The translations under genes were made by a program, and so were the position numbers. From Ruminococcus sp. UBA4383 (GTDB taxonomy: Bacteria; Bacillota; Clostridia; Oscillospirales; Ruminococcaceae), in the NCBI GenBank assembly GCA_002389995.1, contig DGRR01000052.1:1-19193 (forward strand): a stretch of DNA of 19,193 bases. Direction: 5' to 3'. Numbering within the stretch: position 1 is the stretch's first letter; every line of letters begins with the position of its first letter. Positions 1-6,700 of the stretch are shown in pieces. A model generated the notes under the pieces. The model was not told the origin of the DNA. It made no database searches and saw nothing but the letters and a program-made list of their open reading frames with translations.

Positions 1-31
1 GGGGAAGCCGCCCACCCCCTGTTTTTTAATG
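1..31 (+). terminator. Possible 3' half of a terminator or RNA end cut by the window start
   Basis: The window opens with a GC-rich stretch (GCCGCCCACCCC, positions 7-18) followed at once by TG and six T residues (22-27). This is what the right arm and T-tract of an intrinsic terminator would look like if the left arm lay just outside the window. A short GGGG/CCCC pairing is visible inside it. The upstream gene or RNA cannot be identified. The rest of the stretch up to the promoter at 116 shows nothing I can name. Confidence 0.3.
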
Positions 32-115
32 CATTATCAAAATCATCTTTATATTATCTTACACCACATCACCTGCGAAATTTGTCGGAATAAAAGAGCA
101 TTTTATGTTTTTTTC

Positions 116-144
116 TTGACAAATTAAAATAAATCTGATAATAT
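116..144 (+). promoter_or_regulatory. Sigma-A-type promoter of the Fur-family gene
   Basis: TTGACA (116-121), a 17-base spacer and TAATAT (139-144) give a near-consensus vegetative promoter. Transcription would start near 151, about 26 bases before the ATG, with AGGAGG at 167-172. An 8-base palindrome TAATATTA overlaps the -10 box. It could be part of an autoregulatory site, but such palindromes are common in AT-rich DNA. Confidence 0.75.
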
Positions 145-176
145 TAAATAAGAATATATTTATCTCAGGAGGAAAA

Positions 177-608
177 ATGAAAAGAGATTCAGGCTATAAT
201 ACAAAACAAAAGGAAAAACTTCTTGATTACCTCATAAATAATAAGGACAAACATACAAATGTTCAGGAAATAAGTGCCTACCTCTCCGCTGACGGTTCAT
301 CAGTAGGTACTGCCACTATTTACCGCCAGCTCGATAAACTCGTTGAAAGCGGTGTGGTGAGAAAATATAATTTTGACGGAAAAACAGGGGCTTGCTATCA
401 GTATATTGATGTTCATGAACACTGCAACGAACATTTCCACCTCAAATGTACTTCATGCGGAAAACTTATCCACCTCGAATGCAATCACCTCGCAGGCGTG
501 AATGAACATATCCGCAGTCATCACGGCTTTATCGTTGACCCCTCGCAGACCGTATTCTACGGAATATGCGCCGAATGTGCCGAAACTGAAAAAAATGAGA
601 ACAGTTAA
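177..608 (+). CDS. Fur-family metal-responsive transcriptional regulator
   Basis: This is a 143-residue DNA-binding repressor of the Fur/Zur/PerR superfamily. An N-terminal winged helix (about residues 8-65, including a TATIYRQLDKL recognition-helix region) is followed by a His-rich dimerisation and metal domain. C91-x-x-C94 and C131-x-x-C134 form the usual structural zinc site, and the H80, H82, H86 and H88 region supplies likely regulatory metal ligands. Length is normal for the family. The start follows AGGAGG by four bases. The last 14 bases overlap the next gene, so the two are probably co-translated. Whether it senses iron, zinc or peroxide cannot be read from sequence alone; Zur-like or PerR-like are both possible. 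Confidence 0.93.
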   Translation: MKRDSGYNTKQKEKLLDYLINNKDKHTNVQEISAYLSADGSSVGTATIYRQLDKLVESGVVRKYNFDGKTGACYQYIDVHEHCNEHFHLKCTSCGKLIHLECNHLAGVNEHIRSHHGFIVDPSQTVFYGICAECAETEKNENS

Positions 609-1089
609 AACTTTGCTCTATGTTTTTTCTGCGGATATTCTTTCACTTTTCATCGGTCTTACTCTTGCATCATCATCAACATTTATAATCAGACTGATAA
701 GTGCAGTATGCACATCTCTGATACTCGCAGTCCTCTTGTCGGGACTTGCTGTAAAAACTGCAAATGCTGATTTAAAGGACGAAAGAATCAACAATAAAAA
801 AATAAATATAATGCTTCCCGTTTCAATGGGAATAACCGCATCTTTTCCTGCCGCTTTAAGCTGGTGCATACTTCGTCTTTCAATGGGGAAATTCGACTTT
901 TATCGCTGGCATAAACTTATAAACGGCTATTTTCTCCAGATATATAATTTCATAGAACCAGATGCATCTTCTTCGGCTCTGAGTGCGGAAGAAGTGAATA
1001 TCATGCTTATTCTTGTATTTATCCCTATGATTGTATTTCTTACAGCTTATTTTCTTGTATACAAAGGGATAATCCACATTGAAAAATAA
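595..1089 (+). CDS. Four-helix membrane protein of unknown function, coupled to the Fur-family gene
   Basis: I do not recognise this 164-residue protein. Hydrophobic segments at about residues 8-24, 27-50, 72-94 and 134-156 predict an integral membrane protein. A charged cytoplasmic-type loop (ADLKDERINNKK) follows the second segment, and an aromatic, Trp/Tyr-rich stretch precedes the last helix. The start chosen is the ATG at 595. The frame is open further upstream to 502, but that part lies inside the regulator's coding sequence in another frame. The 14-base overlap with the regulator implies translational coupling, so it may act in the same metal- or stress-responsive circuit; that is inference. 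A terminator follows 11 bases after its stop. Confidence 0.75.
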   Translation: MRTVKTLLYVFSADILSLFIGLTLASSSTFIIRLISAVCTSLILAVLLSGLAVKTANADLKDERINNKKINIMLPVSMGITASFPAALSWCILRLSMGKFDFYRWHKLINGYFLQIYNFIEPDASSSALSAEEVNIMLILVFIPMIVFLTAYFLVYKGIIHIEK

Positions 1090-1100
1090 TATACAGCAAT

Positions 1101-1132
1101 GGCTGCTGCATATATTGCGGCAGCCGTTTTTT
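1101..1132 (+). terminator. Intrinsic terminator between the membrane-protein gene and the AEC transporter
   Basis: GGCTGCTGCA pairs with TTGCGGCAGCC-side bases to form a 10-pair stem (1101-1110 with 1116-1125, one T-G wobble) and a five-base loop. It is followed by G and six T residues (1127-1132). It ends the Fur-family transcript and stands only 12 bases before the transporter ATG, so it could also act as an attenuator for that gene. Confidence 0.75.
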
Positions 1133-1144
1133 GTGAGGTGCAGA

Positions 1145-2083
1145 ATGTCAGTTATAATTTTAAAACAAACTTTAATAATGCTTATTCTGATGCTTGTCGG
1201 GGTTTTATGCTCAAAAACAGGCATTATCAGCCAAAATTCAAACAAAGACCTTTCAAAATTCGTTTTGCAGGTCGTCAATCCCGTTGTTATCTTCATGTCA
1301 TATCAGAAAGACTATGAACATGAACTCGCTGAAAATCTCCTGCTTACTTTTCTGATTTCTTTTCTGTCAATGGTTCTTGCAATAATACTTGCAAAATTTA
1401 TTGTCCGTGAAAAAAAAGACAGGGATACTGCAATAGAAAGATTTTCTTCCGTATATTCAAACTGCGGATTTATGGGGATTCCGCTTGTAAATGCCATGTT
1501 TGGAAGTGAAGGCGTTTTCTATCTGACTGCCTATATAACCGTTTTCAACATACTTGCATGGACTCACGGGATTATTCTGATATCAGGCGAAAAAAATTTT
1601 AAACAGGCTGTAAAAGTCCTGTATTCCCCCACAATGATTGCAATATACCTCGGAATAATATTTTTCTTTGCACAGATACGCCTGCCTGAAATTCCTTATC
1701 AGTCACTTGAATTTATATCATCTTTAAATACCCCCATGGCTATGATAGTATCGGGAGTTACCATGTCAGCTACAAATATAACTTCAATGATTAAAAATAT
1801 AAATATTTACAAAGTATGTTTCTTAAAGCTGATTTTTATACCTTTTGTTATTTCTCTGCTGATTATCCTGCTTTGTCCGCACGATACGGATTCAAAGGTG
1901 AAATTTACTGTAATCATCGCTGCTTCCGCACCTCCTGCAACAATGTGTACGCTTCAGGCTCTGAGATACGGCAAAAATTCACTGTATGCATCGGAGATTT
2001 TTACCGCAGGAACTATACTGTCTGTAATTACTTTACCAATTATCACAAAACTTACAGAAATTTTAACAAAAACATTTGTTTAA
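1145..2083 (+). CDS. AEC (auxin efflux carrier) family transporter
   Basis: This 312-residue polytopic membrane protein is very likely a secondary transporter of the AEC family, whose bacterial members export or import small organic acids such as malate. Family features are an N-terminal helix pair, the NPVVIF motif near residue 46, the SNCGFMGIPL motif near residue 107, and a similar second five-helix half ending near SAPPATMCTLQALRYG. The ATG at 1145 is preferred to the in-frame 1079 codon because it has GAGGTG at 1135-1140, begins at the usual family position, and lies after the terminator hairpin. The substrate is unknown. No clear promoter of its own was found between the terminator and the start. 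Confidence 0.88.
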   Translation: MSVIILKQTLIMLILMLVGVLCSKTGIISQNSNKDLSKFVLQVVNPVVIFMSYQKDYEHELAENLLLTFLISFLSMVLAIILAKFIVREKKDRDTAIERFSSVYSNCGFMGIPLVNAMFGSEGVFYLTAYITVFNILAWTHGIILISGEKNFKQAVKVLYSPTMIAIYLGIIFFFAQIRLPEIPYQSLEFISSLNTPMAMIVSGVTMSATNITSMIKNINIYKVCFLKLIFIPFVISLLIILLCPHDTDSKVKFTVIIAASAPPATMCTLQALRYGKNSLYASEIFTAGTILSVITLPIITKLTEILTKTFV

Positions 2084-2166
2084 ATTTGTATATATCGCTG
2101 ATTTTTATAATTTTTTCGCAAAACTGTTTTATTTTTAGTGAAAATGTGTTATAATAAATATACTAA

Positions 2167-2195
2167 TTAAGACAATTGGTTGACAATAGTCTTAA
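2167..2195. promoter_or_regulatory. Inverted repeat flanking the -35 box of the ROK-like gene (possible operator)
   Basis: TTAAGAC (2167-2173) and GTCTTAA (2189-2195) form a perfect 7-base inverted repeat separated by 15 bases. The TTGACA box lies inside the repeat. Arms spaced two helical turns apart suit a dimeric winged-helix regulator, so autoregulation by the downstream gene product is a reasonable guess. Confidence 0.45.
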
Positions 2196-2208
2196 AATTT
2201 ATTACTAT
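2180..2208 (+). promoter_or_regulatory. Sigma-A-type promoter of the ROK-like regulator
   Basis: TTGACA (2180-2185), a 17-base spacer and TACTAT (2203-2208). Transcription would start near 2215, leaving a leader of about 17 bases with GGAG nine bases before the ATG at 2232. Confidence 0.75.
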
Positions 2209-2231
2209 ACTACGGAACGGAGTTTTTACCA

Positions 2232-3452
2232 ATGGAAAAAAGAGGTATCAGTAAACTTGACCTGAAAAGACGCAACCGAATGCAGATACTCCGAGTAATC
2301 AGAGAATCCGGACCTATCTCCCGTGTTGATGTCGCAAGCGCACTCGAAATAACAAGAGCTGCTGTTACAATTATCACAAATGAAATGATTGAAGAAGATG
2401 TTCTCGTTGAGATCGGCGAAGCACCTGTCAATGCGGAGAAGCTCCAGAAAGGCAGAAGAAAAATCCTTATCGACATCAACATCAACAGCAGATTCGCCCT
2501 CGGCGCAACTGTCGATGAAAAGGAAGTAAGCATCGGTCTTACTAACCTTAATTCTGAAATTCTCGATAAGTCCAGCATGGTTATCGACGAAAGAACTACA
2601 AGCAAGGATATTATCAACTACATAATAAAAACCTGCAACACTATGATTGAAAACAGCGCACTCACCAAAGACAGACTCCTCGGTCTCGGTGTCGGTGTCG
2701 TTCCCTCCATGTGGGGCAAGCTTAAAATATTCTATAAAGACGGCGTTCTCGATTTTTCAAACTTCATCGAAAAACTTCAAAGCGGTCTGGATATCGATAT
2801 CCACTGCGGAAACGCTATCGGTCTTATGGCTCTCGCAAGCAATGATTTCAGAGTTCAGAACGGCTATCAGACAAATACCGCTTTCCTCCATAACGGAAAT
2901 CAGGTAAACCTCGCAATAGTAAATAAAAATGAACTCTCCAACGACTATATTTCATACACCTCCATGATTGAAAAATATATCGTCTGCCCCAACGGCAGAG
3001 TCTATGAGGGATACCCCAACGGCTCGGTAAAGGCTGAACTTTCAAGGTCGGCTATGCTCAATGCCTTCTATGAGATATATTCAAAGGAAAAAACACCTGT
3101 ACTCTATGAACTCACTGACGGCGACAAAACCAAGATAAATACAGAAAAAGTATTCATGGCTCTTATGCGTGGCGAAGAACCTGTAAAGAATCTCGTTGAT
3201 GATATTATTGCAAAATATACTGTTCTTGTGAATAACCTTGCTATTTCCCATTTTGCAAAGAAAATTGTTCTCCACAATTACAAGCTCAATGAAAAACAGT
3301 TCGATTACGTCAAGAGGGAAATGATTCGCCTTGTAAGTGAAGATATCGCTGACAGAGTTGTCCTCAGCAAACTCGAAGGAAAAAATAATTTCCTCGGCGG
3401 CTGTGCGCTCATCATTCAGGATAACTTCTACACAAAGGGCGGTATGCACTGA
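2232..3452 (+). CDS. ROK-family (NagC/XylR-type) transcriptional regulator with degenerate ROK domain
   Basis: The 406-residue protein has an N-terminal winged helix-turn-helix (about residues 15-75: ILRVIRESGPISRVDVASAL, then TRAAVTIITNEMIEE) and a C-terminal actin-fold ROK domain, recognisable at GLGVGVVPSMWG (151-162), GNAIGLMAL (193-201) and the terminal GGCALI segment. Classical members bind sugars and control carbohydrate genes. Here the usual DNDxNA sugar/phosphoryl motif reads HCGNAIG, and the zinc motif (H, then CxCGxxGC) is reduced to one Cys in VCPNGR (251-256). It is therefore not expected to be a sugar kinase, and sugar sensing may be altered. It is monocistronic with its own promoter and terminator. 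Codons are richer in C-ending forms (CTC, ATC) than in the neighbours. Confidence 0.85.
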   Translation: MEKRGISKLDLKRRNRMQILRVIRESGPISRVDVASALEITRAAVTIITNEMIEEDVLVEIGEAPVNAEKLQKGRRKILIDININSRFALGATVDEKEVSIGLTNLNSEILDKSSMVIDERTTSKDIINYIIKTCNTMIENSALTKDRLLGLGVGVVPSMWGKLKIFYKDGVLDFSNFIEKLQSGLDIDIHCGNAIGLMALASNDFRVQNGYQTNTAFLHNGNQVNLAIVNKNELSNDYISYTSMIEKYIVCPNGRVYEGYPNGSVKAELSRSAMLNAFYEIYSKEKTPVLYELTDGDKTKINTEKVFMALMRGEEPVKNLVDDIIAKYTVLVNNLAISHFAKKIVLHNYKLNEKQFDYVKREMIRLVSEDIADRVVLSKLEGKNNFLGGCALIIQDNFYTKGGMH

Positions 3453-3463
3453 CAAAATGATTA

Positions 3464-3497
3464 AAAAAATGCGGCAGAATTATCTGCCGCATTTTTC
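3464..3497. terminator. Bidirectional intrinsic terminator between convergent genes
   Basis: ATGCGGCAGA (3469-3478), loop ATTA, TCTGCCGCAT (3483-3492) form a perfect 10-pair stem, extendable through flanking A and T runs. There are T residues on the plus side (3492-3496) and a run of seven T on the minus side (complement of 3463-3469). It serves the ROK-like gene on the plus strand and the small membrane-protein gene on the minus strand. Confidence 0.9.
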
Positions 3498-3498
3498 A

Positions 3499-3669
3499 TT
3501 ATATCCCGCAATCGTCATAGTCTTTCCATTTTTCAAAATATACCTTATTGCTCCAGCTCTTATAGAGTATATAAAGTATTGAACTGAGTGCAATAAAAAT
3601 TGCACCTACAATGGGAAGAAACATATTGAGAACCTTTTTCGGGTTTATTTCGTCTTTTCTGCTGCTCAT
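3499..3669 (-). CDS. 56-residue single-helix membrane protein, function unknown
   Basis: This small open reading frame encodes a short charged N-terminus (MSSRKDEINPKK), one hydrophobic helix at about residues 15-37, and a polar tail ending KWKDYDDCGI. I do not recognise a family. Support for a real gene is strong: GGAAAGGA lies six bases before the ATG, a perfect TTGACA-N17-TATAAT promoter lies about 38 bases upstream, and a terminator with a T-run begins right after the stop. The positive N-terminus suggests an N-in orientation, with the tail outside. It sits immediately downstream of the dockerin cellulase on the same strand, with no clear terminator between them, so some read-through expression is possible. 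Any link to cellulose use is inference. Confidence 0.8.
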   Translation of the reverse strand: MSSRKDEINPKKVLNMFLPIVGAIFIALSSILYILYKSWSNKVYFEKWKDYDDCGI

Positions 3670-3683
3670 AATCTATCCTTTCC

Positions 3684-3701
3684 GTGAGGATTACACCTCA
3701 C
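3684..3701 (-). promoter_or_regulatory. Hairpin in the leader of the 56-residue protein gene
   Basis: On the minus strand GTGAGG, six-base loop, CCTCAC makes a perfect 6-pair stem in the short 5' leader. It ends immediately before the GGAAAGGA ribosome binding site. It could stabilise the message or modulate initiation. No known riboswitch fits so short a leader. Confidence 0.4.
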
Positions 3702-3714
3702 ACTGACTGATACA

Positions 3715-3743
3715 ATTATATATTACCGCACGGAATTTGTCAA
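3715..3743 (-). promoter_or_regulatory. Perfect-consensus sigma-A promoter of the 56-residue protein gene
   Basis: Read on the minus strand: TTGACA (3743-3738), exactly 17 bases, TATAAT (3720-3715). The transcript would begin near 3708. This is the closest match to consensus in the window, which implies high constitutive expression or control by another mechanism. Confidence 0.85.
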
Positions 3744-3782
3744 GTATTTTCAATAATTTCATCAGATTTTCATTACGAAAAA

Positions 3783-6269
3783 TCAGCTTTTAACAGGGAG
3801 TTCCTTTATAATACCTGCATCATAGCCCTGAATAACAGCGGCATCTTTACCTGTAACGCCCTCTGAGCCGTCAACATCAGCATTTATTTTTCCCTGCGGT
3901 TCAAGTCCGTATTTTGAAGAATTTGCAATGCTCTGGAGTATTGCAACAGAATCAGATATACTTACTTTTCCGTCAAGGTTTGCATCACCGTAAAGAATAT
4001 TTGTATCTGTTTTGATGTCCTCTTTGTCATCTGTTTTGGATTCTGTATCGGGTGTTGAGCCGTCAGGTTCAGTACCTCCCACAAGAACGCCGTCTACATA
4101 TACACACATATTCTCGTTGAGAACTTCGGGCGGATTGTCAACAGCGGCAAAGTCGCCCTCCTTGCCTATTTTCATGGTCTGATAGCTCCAGTCATTTGAT
4201 GCGTCCCATACATCACCGTGGTACATACCCACTGCGAGCTGATATTTCTTTCCTGAATTTGCGATAGTATAGCCGTCCCATGATATTTCAACATAGTATG
4301 TGTTATCTTTCTTGTCATACTTGAAAGGTCCTGTAAGAACACCGTCTGCACCTTTTACTTCTGAACTTGACTGGTCATAGAGTTCTCTTGTCTCTGTAAC
4401 ACCGTCAATACCTTTTGCACATTCGCTGACATCAAAATAATAACGGACGGAAAGGCTGTTTGCAGGTTTCGGAACGCCTGACATAACCTTGAATGATACC
4501 TGTGTAGTACCTGCACCACCTCCGTTGGGCTTGTCAAGTGCGACAGCTTCAACCCAGTAGCCTGTACCGCCGCCCTCTGATTCGGGGTCATAGACTTCTT
4601 CGGGTGGGAAATTTTCAGTTACAGCCATATCGGGAGTACCGAACATTTCGTACATACCTGCACAAGCTCCGACAAATGCGGCATTATAGTCGATAGTTAC
4701 TTCATTCTCACGCCAGTCATTGGTACTGTCGCTGTGGGAATCATTTCCGTCAGGACCTCCTGCGAGTGCGCCCCAGAGAACGTGTTTCTGTTCACGGGGG
4801 TCTTCTGCCATTGTAAGTCCCGAAGCTGCACGGTGATGAGGATTCTTTACAGCAGTTGAATTATAGCCGACAACAAATGACCTCGGACCGTGAGTGCCGT
4901 TTTTGCCTGCGAGAACTGTCTGTTTTTCGGTTTCCTTGAATGTTATATCATTGTCACCGAGGACATAATTCATCTGTTTTCTTGCCCATTCACTCCATTC
5001 ACTCGGTTTGCCGTTATTATGATATTTGTCGTACAGCAGGCATATTAACTGCATAGCGGTATTATAACGGCAGCTACCCCACTCACTGAGGAATGCAAAT
5101 CCGCCGTCTGTTTCAAGACCTTGCCATGTACGCAGGCATTTTCCGAGGCAGTCATCGTCCCAGAAATTATCGAATACATATTCATTCTTGCCCTGAGCAT
5201 CTCTTATTTTCTGAACGAGGTCGAGTTCGGGGTGTTCCTGATTGATTACAGCCCACATCATAGCCGCACCGCCCCACATATCGTTCCAGTTATAGCAGTA
5301 GCCTGAGGGAGCATAATAGTCAAATATTCCGTATGCATAATCGAAGCATGATGCATCACCTGTTGCAAGGTACATCCATGCGGCTGCCCAGCACCAGTCA
5401 TCTTCCCATTTGCTTGAATTATAGAACTGCATAGGACCGTCAGCATTATCGGAAAGTTCTTTTTCGTTATCATTTGCAAACTTCCACAGAGCCTTTGCAT
5501 AGTCAAGGGATTTTTTCGCATATTCGGGGTCAGTATCCTTGAAATTGAGGTAATTTATTGCAAGTGATGCACAGGCAGATACTACATAGTCGGTCTGCGG
5601 CTTTTCAGCAGTTAAAAACCATGCAGGGCGCACCATGCTGTCAACTTCGGGGGCTTCCCATACGGCATGGTCAATGCCGCCCTCGCCTACCTGATAACAG
5701 TGAGCGATAACTGTACCGTCTTTATCTCTGAAAGTACATTTCATGAGATAGTCATTGAAATGTCTTAAAACAGTTTCGATATGGCTGTCCTGTCCGAGTT
5801 TCTTGTAAGTATCCCTGTACTCATAATATCCCCAGCCGAGAGTAGCTGCGGCATAATTTTCGGGGATACCAAATTCAACATGGTCGCCTGCATCGTGCAT
5901 ACCGCCTGCAACGTCAATAGTACCGTCACCGTCAGGGTCAAGGATATCCTTGTACTTGTCCATAAATTCCTGTGACAGGTTAGTTCCTGAATTTTCATGA
6001 GAGCCGTCCCATGGCTGCATAGGTACATGGGCATCATATGTGTGACAGTCGCCACGCCATGAAAGAAGTGTATGGTCACTTACTTCATCACCGCACATAT
6101 TAGCATCATAGAAGTATATTGAATACTGCAATGCACGGGCATAGTCGATATCAAGTCCTGAATCCTTGACAGTTGCATCTGCGGCATCTGCCATAAGAGT
6201 AAAGGGCATTGATGAAAGAGTTACGGCTGCACACAAAGCGGCAGCTATAATTTTTTTAGCTTTCTTCAT
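3783..6269 (-). CDS. Secreted GH9 endoglucanase with CBM3c and type I dockerin
   Basis: This 828-residue cellulase is built for a cellulosome. A signal peptide (residues 1 to about 29) precedes the GH9 catalytic domain (about 38-548). Catalytic features are DAGDH (126-130, the paired Asp residues that activate water), NPHHR (476-480), and NEVTIDYNA with the likely acid Glu523. A CBM3c-like module (about 570-705; VRYYFDVSE, YYVEISWDG, WDASNDWSY) follows, the classical partner that makes GH9 enzymes processive. After an acidic Ser/Thr/Asp linker comes a dockerin: repeat one DANLDGKVSISD (762-773) is canonical, while repeat two (798-809) has Ser and Glu at positions five and six. It hydrolyses beta-1,4-glucan outside the cell while docked to a cohesin scaffold encoded elsewhere. 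GGAGGG precedes the ATG. No strong terminator was found after its stop. Confidence 0.95.
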   Translation of the reverse strand: MKKAKKIIAAALCAAVTLSSMPFTLMADAADATVKDSGLDIDYARALQYSIYFYDANMCGDEVSDHTLLSWRGDCHTYDAHVPMQPWDGSHENSGTNLSQEFMDKYKDILDPDGDGTIDVAGGMHDAGDHVEFGIPENYAAATLGWGYYEYRDTYKKLGQDSHIETVLRHFNDYLMKCTFRDKDGTVIAHCYQVGEGGIDHAVWEAPEVDSMVRPAWFLTAEKPQTDYVVSACASLAINYLNFKDTDPEYAKKSLDYAKALWKFANDNEKELSDNADGPMQFYNSSKWEDDWCWAAAWMYLATGDASCFDYAYGIFDYYAPSGYCYNWNDMWGGAAMMWAVINQEHPELDLVQKIRDAQGKNEYVFDNFWDDDCLGKCLRTWQGLETDGGFAFLSEWGSCRYNTAMQLICLLYDKYHNNGKPSEWSEWARKQMNYVLGDNDITFKETEKQTVLAGKNGTHGPRSFVVGYNSTAVKNPHHRAASGLTMAEDPREQKHVLWGALAGGPDGNDSHSDSTNDWRENEVTIDYNAAFVGACAGMYEMFGTPDMAVTENFPPEEVYDPESEGGGTGYWVEAVALDKPNGGGAGTTQVSFKVMSGVPKPANSLSVRYYFDVSECAKGIDGVTETRELYDQSSSEVKGADGVLTGPFKYDKKDNTYYVEISWDGYTIANSGKKYQLAVGMYHGDVWDASNDWSYQTMKIGKEGDFAAVDNPPEVLNENMCVYVDGVLVGGTEPDGSTPDTESKTDDKEDIKTDTNILYGDANLDGKVSISDSVAILQSIANSSKYGLEPQGKINADVDGSEGVTGKDAAVIQGYDAGIIKELPVKS

Positions 6270-6305
6270 TGATGAATCCCTCCGTAAATCAAATTGTCTG
6301 AAAAT

Positions 6306-6334
6306 ATAATATCACAATTTTTTGAAAAAATCAA
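6306..6334 (-). promoter_or_regulatory. Probable promoter of the GH9 cellulase gene
   Basis: On the minus strand TTGATT (6334-6329), 17 bases, TATTAT (6311-6306). Start of transcription near 6299 gives a leader of about 30 bases with GGAGGG. It departs from consensus at two positions of the -35 and one of the -10, which fits a gene that is regulated rather than constitutive. Confidence 0.6.
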
Positions 6335-6380
6335 TAGAATATTAAATTTTCGTGAAAAAATTTTGTCCCCGAAATTAAGA

Positions 6381-6410
6381 AACACCCTGATGAAAAATCA
6401 TCAGAGTGTT
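6381..6410 (-). terminator. Hairpin downstream of tRNA-Arg
   Basis: A 13-pair stem (6381-6393 with 6398-6410, one wobble) with a four-base loop lies six bases after the tRNA 3' end. The T-tract on the minus strand is short (TTTC TTAATTT). It probably ends the tRNA transcript and separates it from the cellulase promoter. Confidence 0.65.
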
Positions 6411-6415
6411 TCTGA

Positions 6416-6487
6416 TACGCCTGACAGGAGTCGAACCTGCGCACATGGCGTCGGAGGCCACTGCTCTTTCCACTGAGCTACAGGCGC
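6416..6487 (-). tRNA. tRNA-Arg (anticodon CCG)
   Basis: A complete 72-base cloverleaf can be folded on the minus strand: acceptor GCGCCTG paired with CAGGCGT (first pair G-U), D arm GCTC/GAGC, anticodon stem GTGGC/GCCAT with loop CTCCGAC, a four-base variable loop, and T arm GCAGG-TTCGACT-CCTGT. Anticodon CCG reads the rare arginine codon CGG. The discriminator is A and CCA is not encoded, so it is added after transcription. Confidence 0.95.
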
Positions 6488-6551
6488 ATTTTTTGACGAA
6501 AAAACGGATATTCTCACCTTAATATCACTTTTTTTATTTCCGCCTAACATA

Positions 6552-6580
6552 ATTATATCAAAAACTATTGAAATTTGCAA
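6552..6580 (-). promoter_or_regulatory. Promoter of tRNA-Arg
   Basis: On the minus strand TTGCAA (6580-6575), 17 bases, TATAAT (6557-6552). Transcription would begin near 6545, about 58 bases before the mature tRNA. The rpmB promoter at the window end uses the same TTGCAA-N17-TATAAT arrangement. It overlaps the opposite promoter at 6568-6596. Confidence 0.8.
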
Positions 6581-6596
6581 GCGTTTATGATATAAT
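6568..6596 (+). promoter_or_regulatory. Promoter of the YiiX-type hydrolase gene
   Basis: TTGAAA (6568-6573), 17 bases, TATAAT (6591-6596). Its -35 box lies inside the spacer of the tRNA promoter on the other strand. Transcription would begin near 6603, after the ATG at 6599, which rules that codon out as the start of the downstream gene. Confidence 0.8.
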
Positions 6597-6700
6597 ATAT
6601 GAGAAAATTTTTTTGGATCAAAAATTATTTTTTTATTGAAATCAGAGAGTTTGCAGTTTTACCGAATCTGTTTTTAATTATATTTTTCGGAGGTGGTATT

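Noticed and set aside
1079..1144. N-terminal extension of the AEC transporter from 1079
   Set aside because: It spans the terminator hairpin and has no ribosome binding site. The ATG at 1145 has GAGGTG and the normal family start.
880..1296. 138-residue minus-strand open frame
   Set aside because: It lies opposite two well-supported plus-strand genes and the terminator, and has no start signal or domain.
6294..6476. 60-residue plus-strand open frame
   Set aside because: It runs through the cellulase promoter, the hairpin and the tRNA-Arg gene on the other strand, and has no start signals.
6599..6700. 34-residue N-terminal extension of the YiiX-type hydrolase
   Set aside because: The ATG lies upstream of the predicted transcription start and lacks a ribosome binding site; TTG at 6701 has GGAGGTGG.
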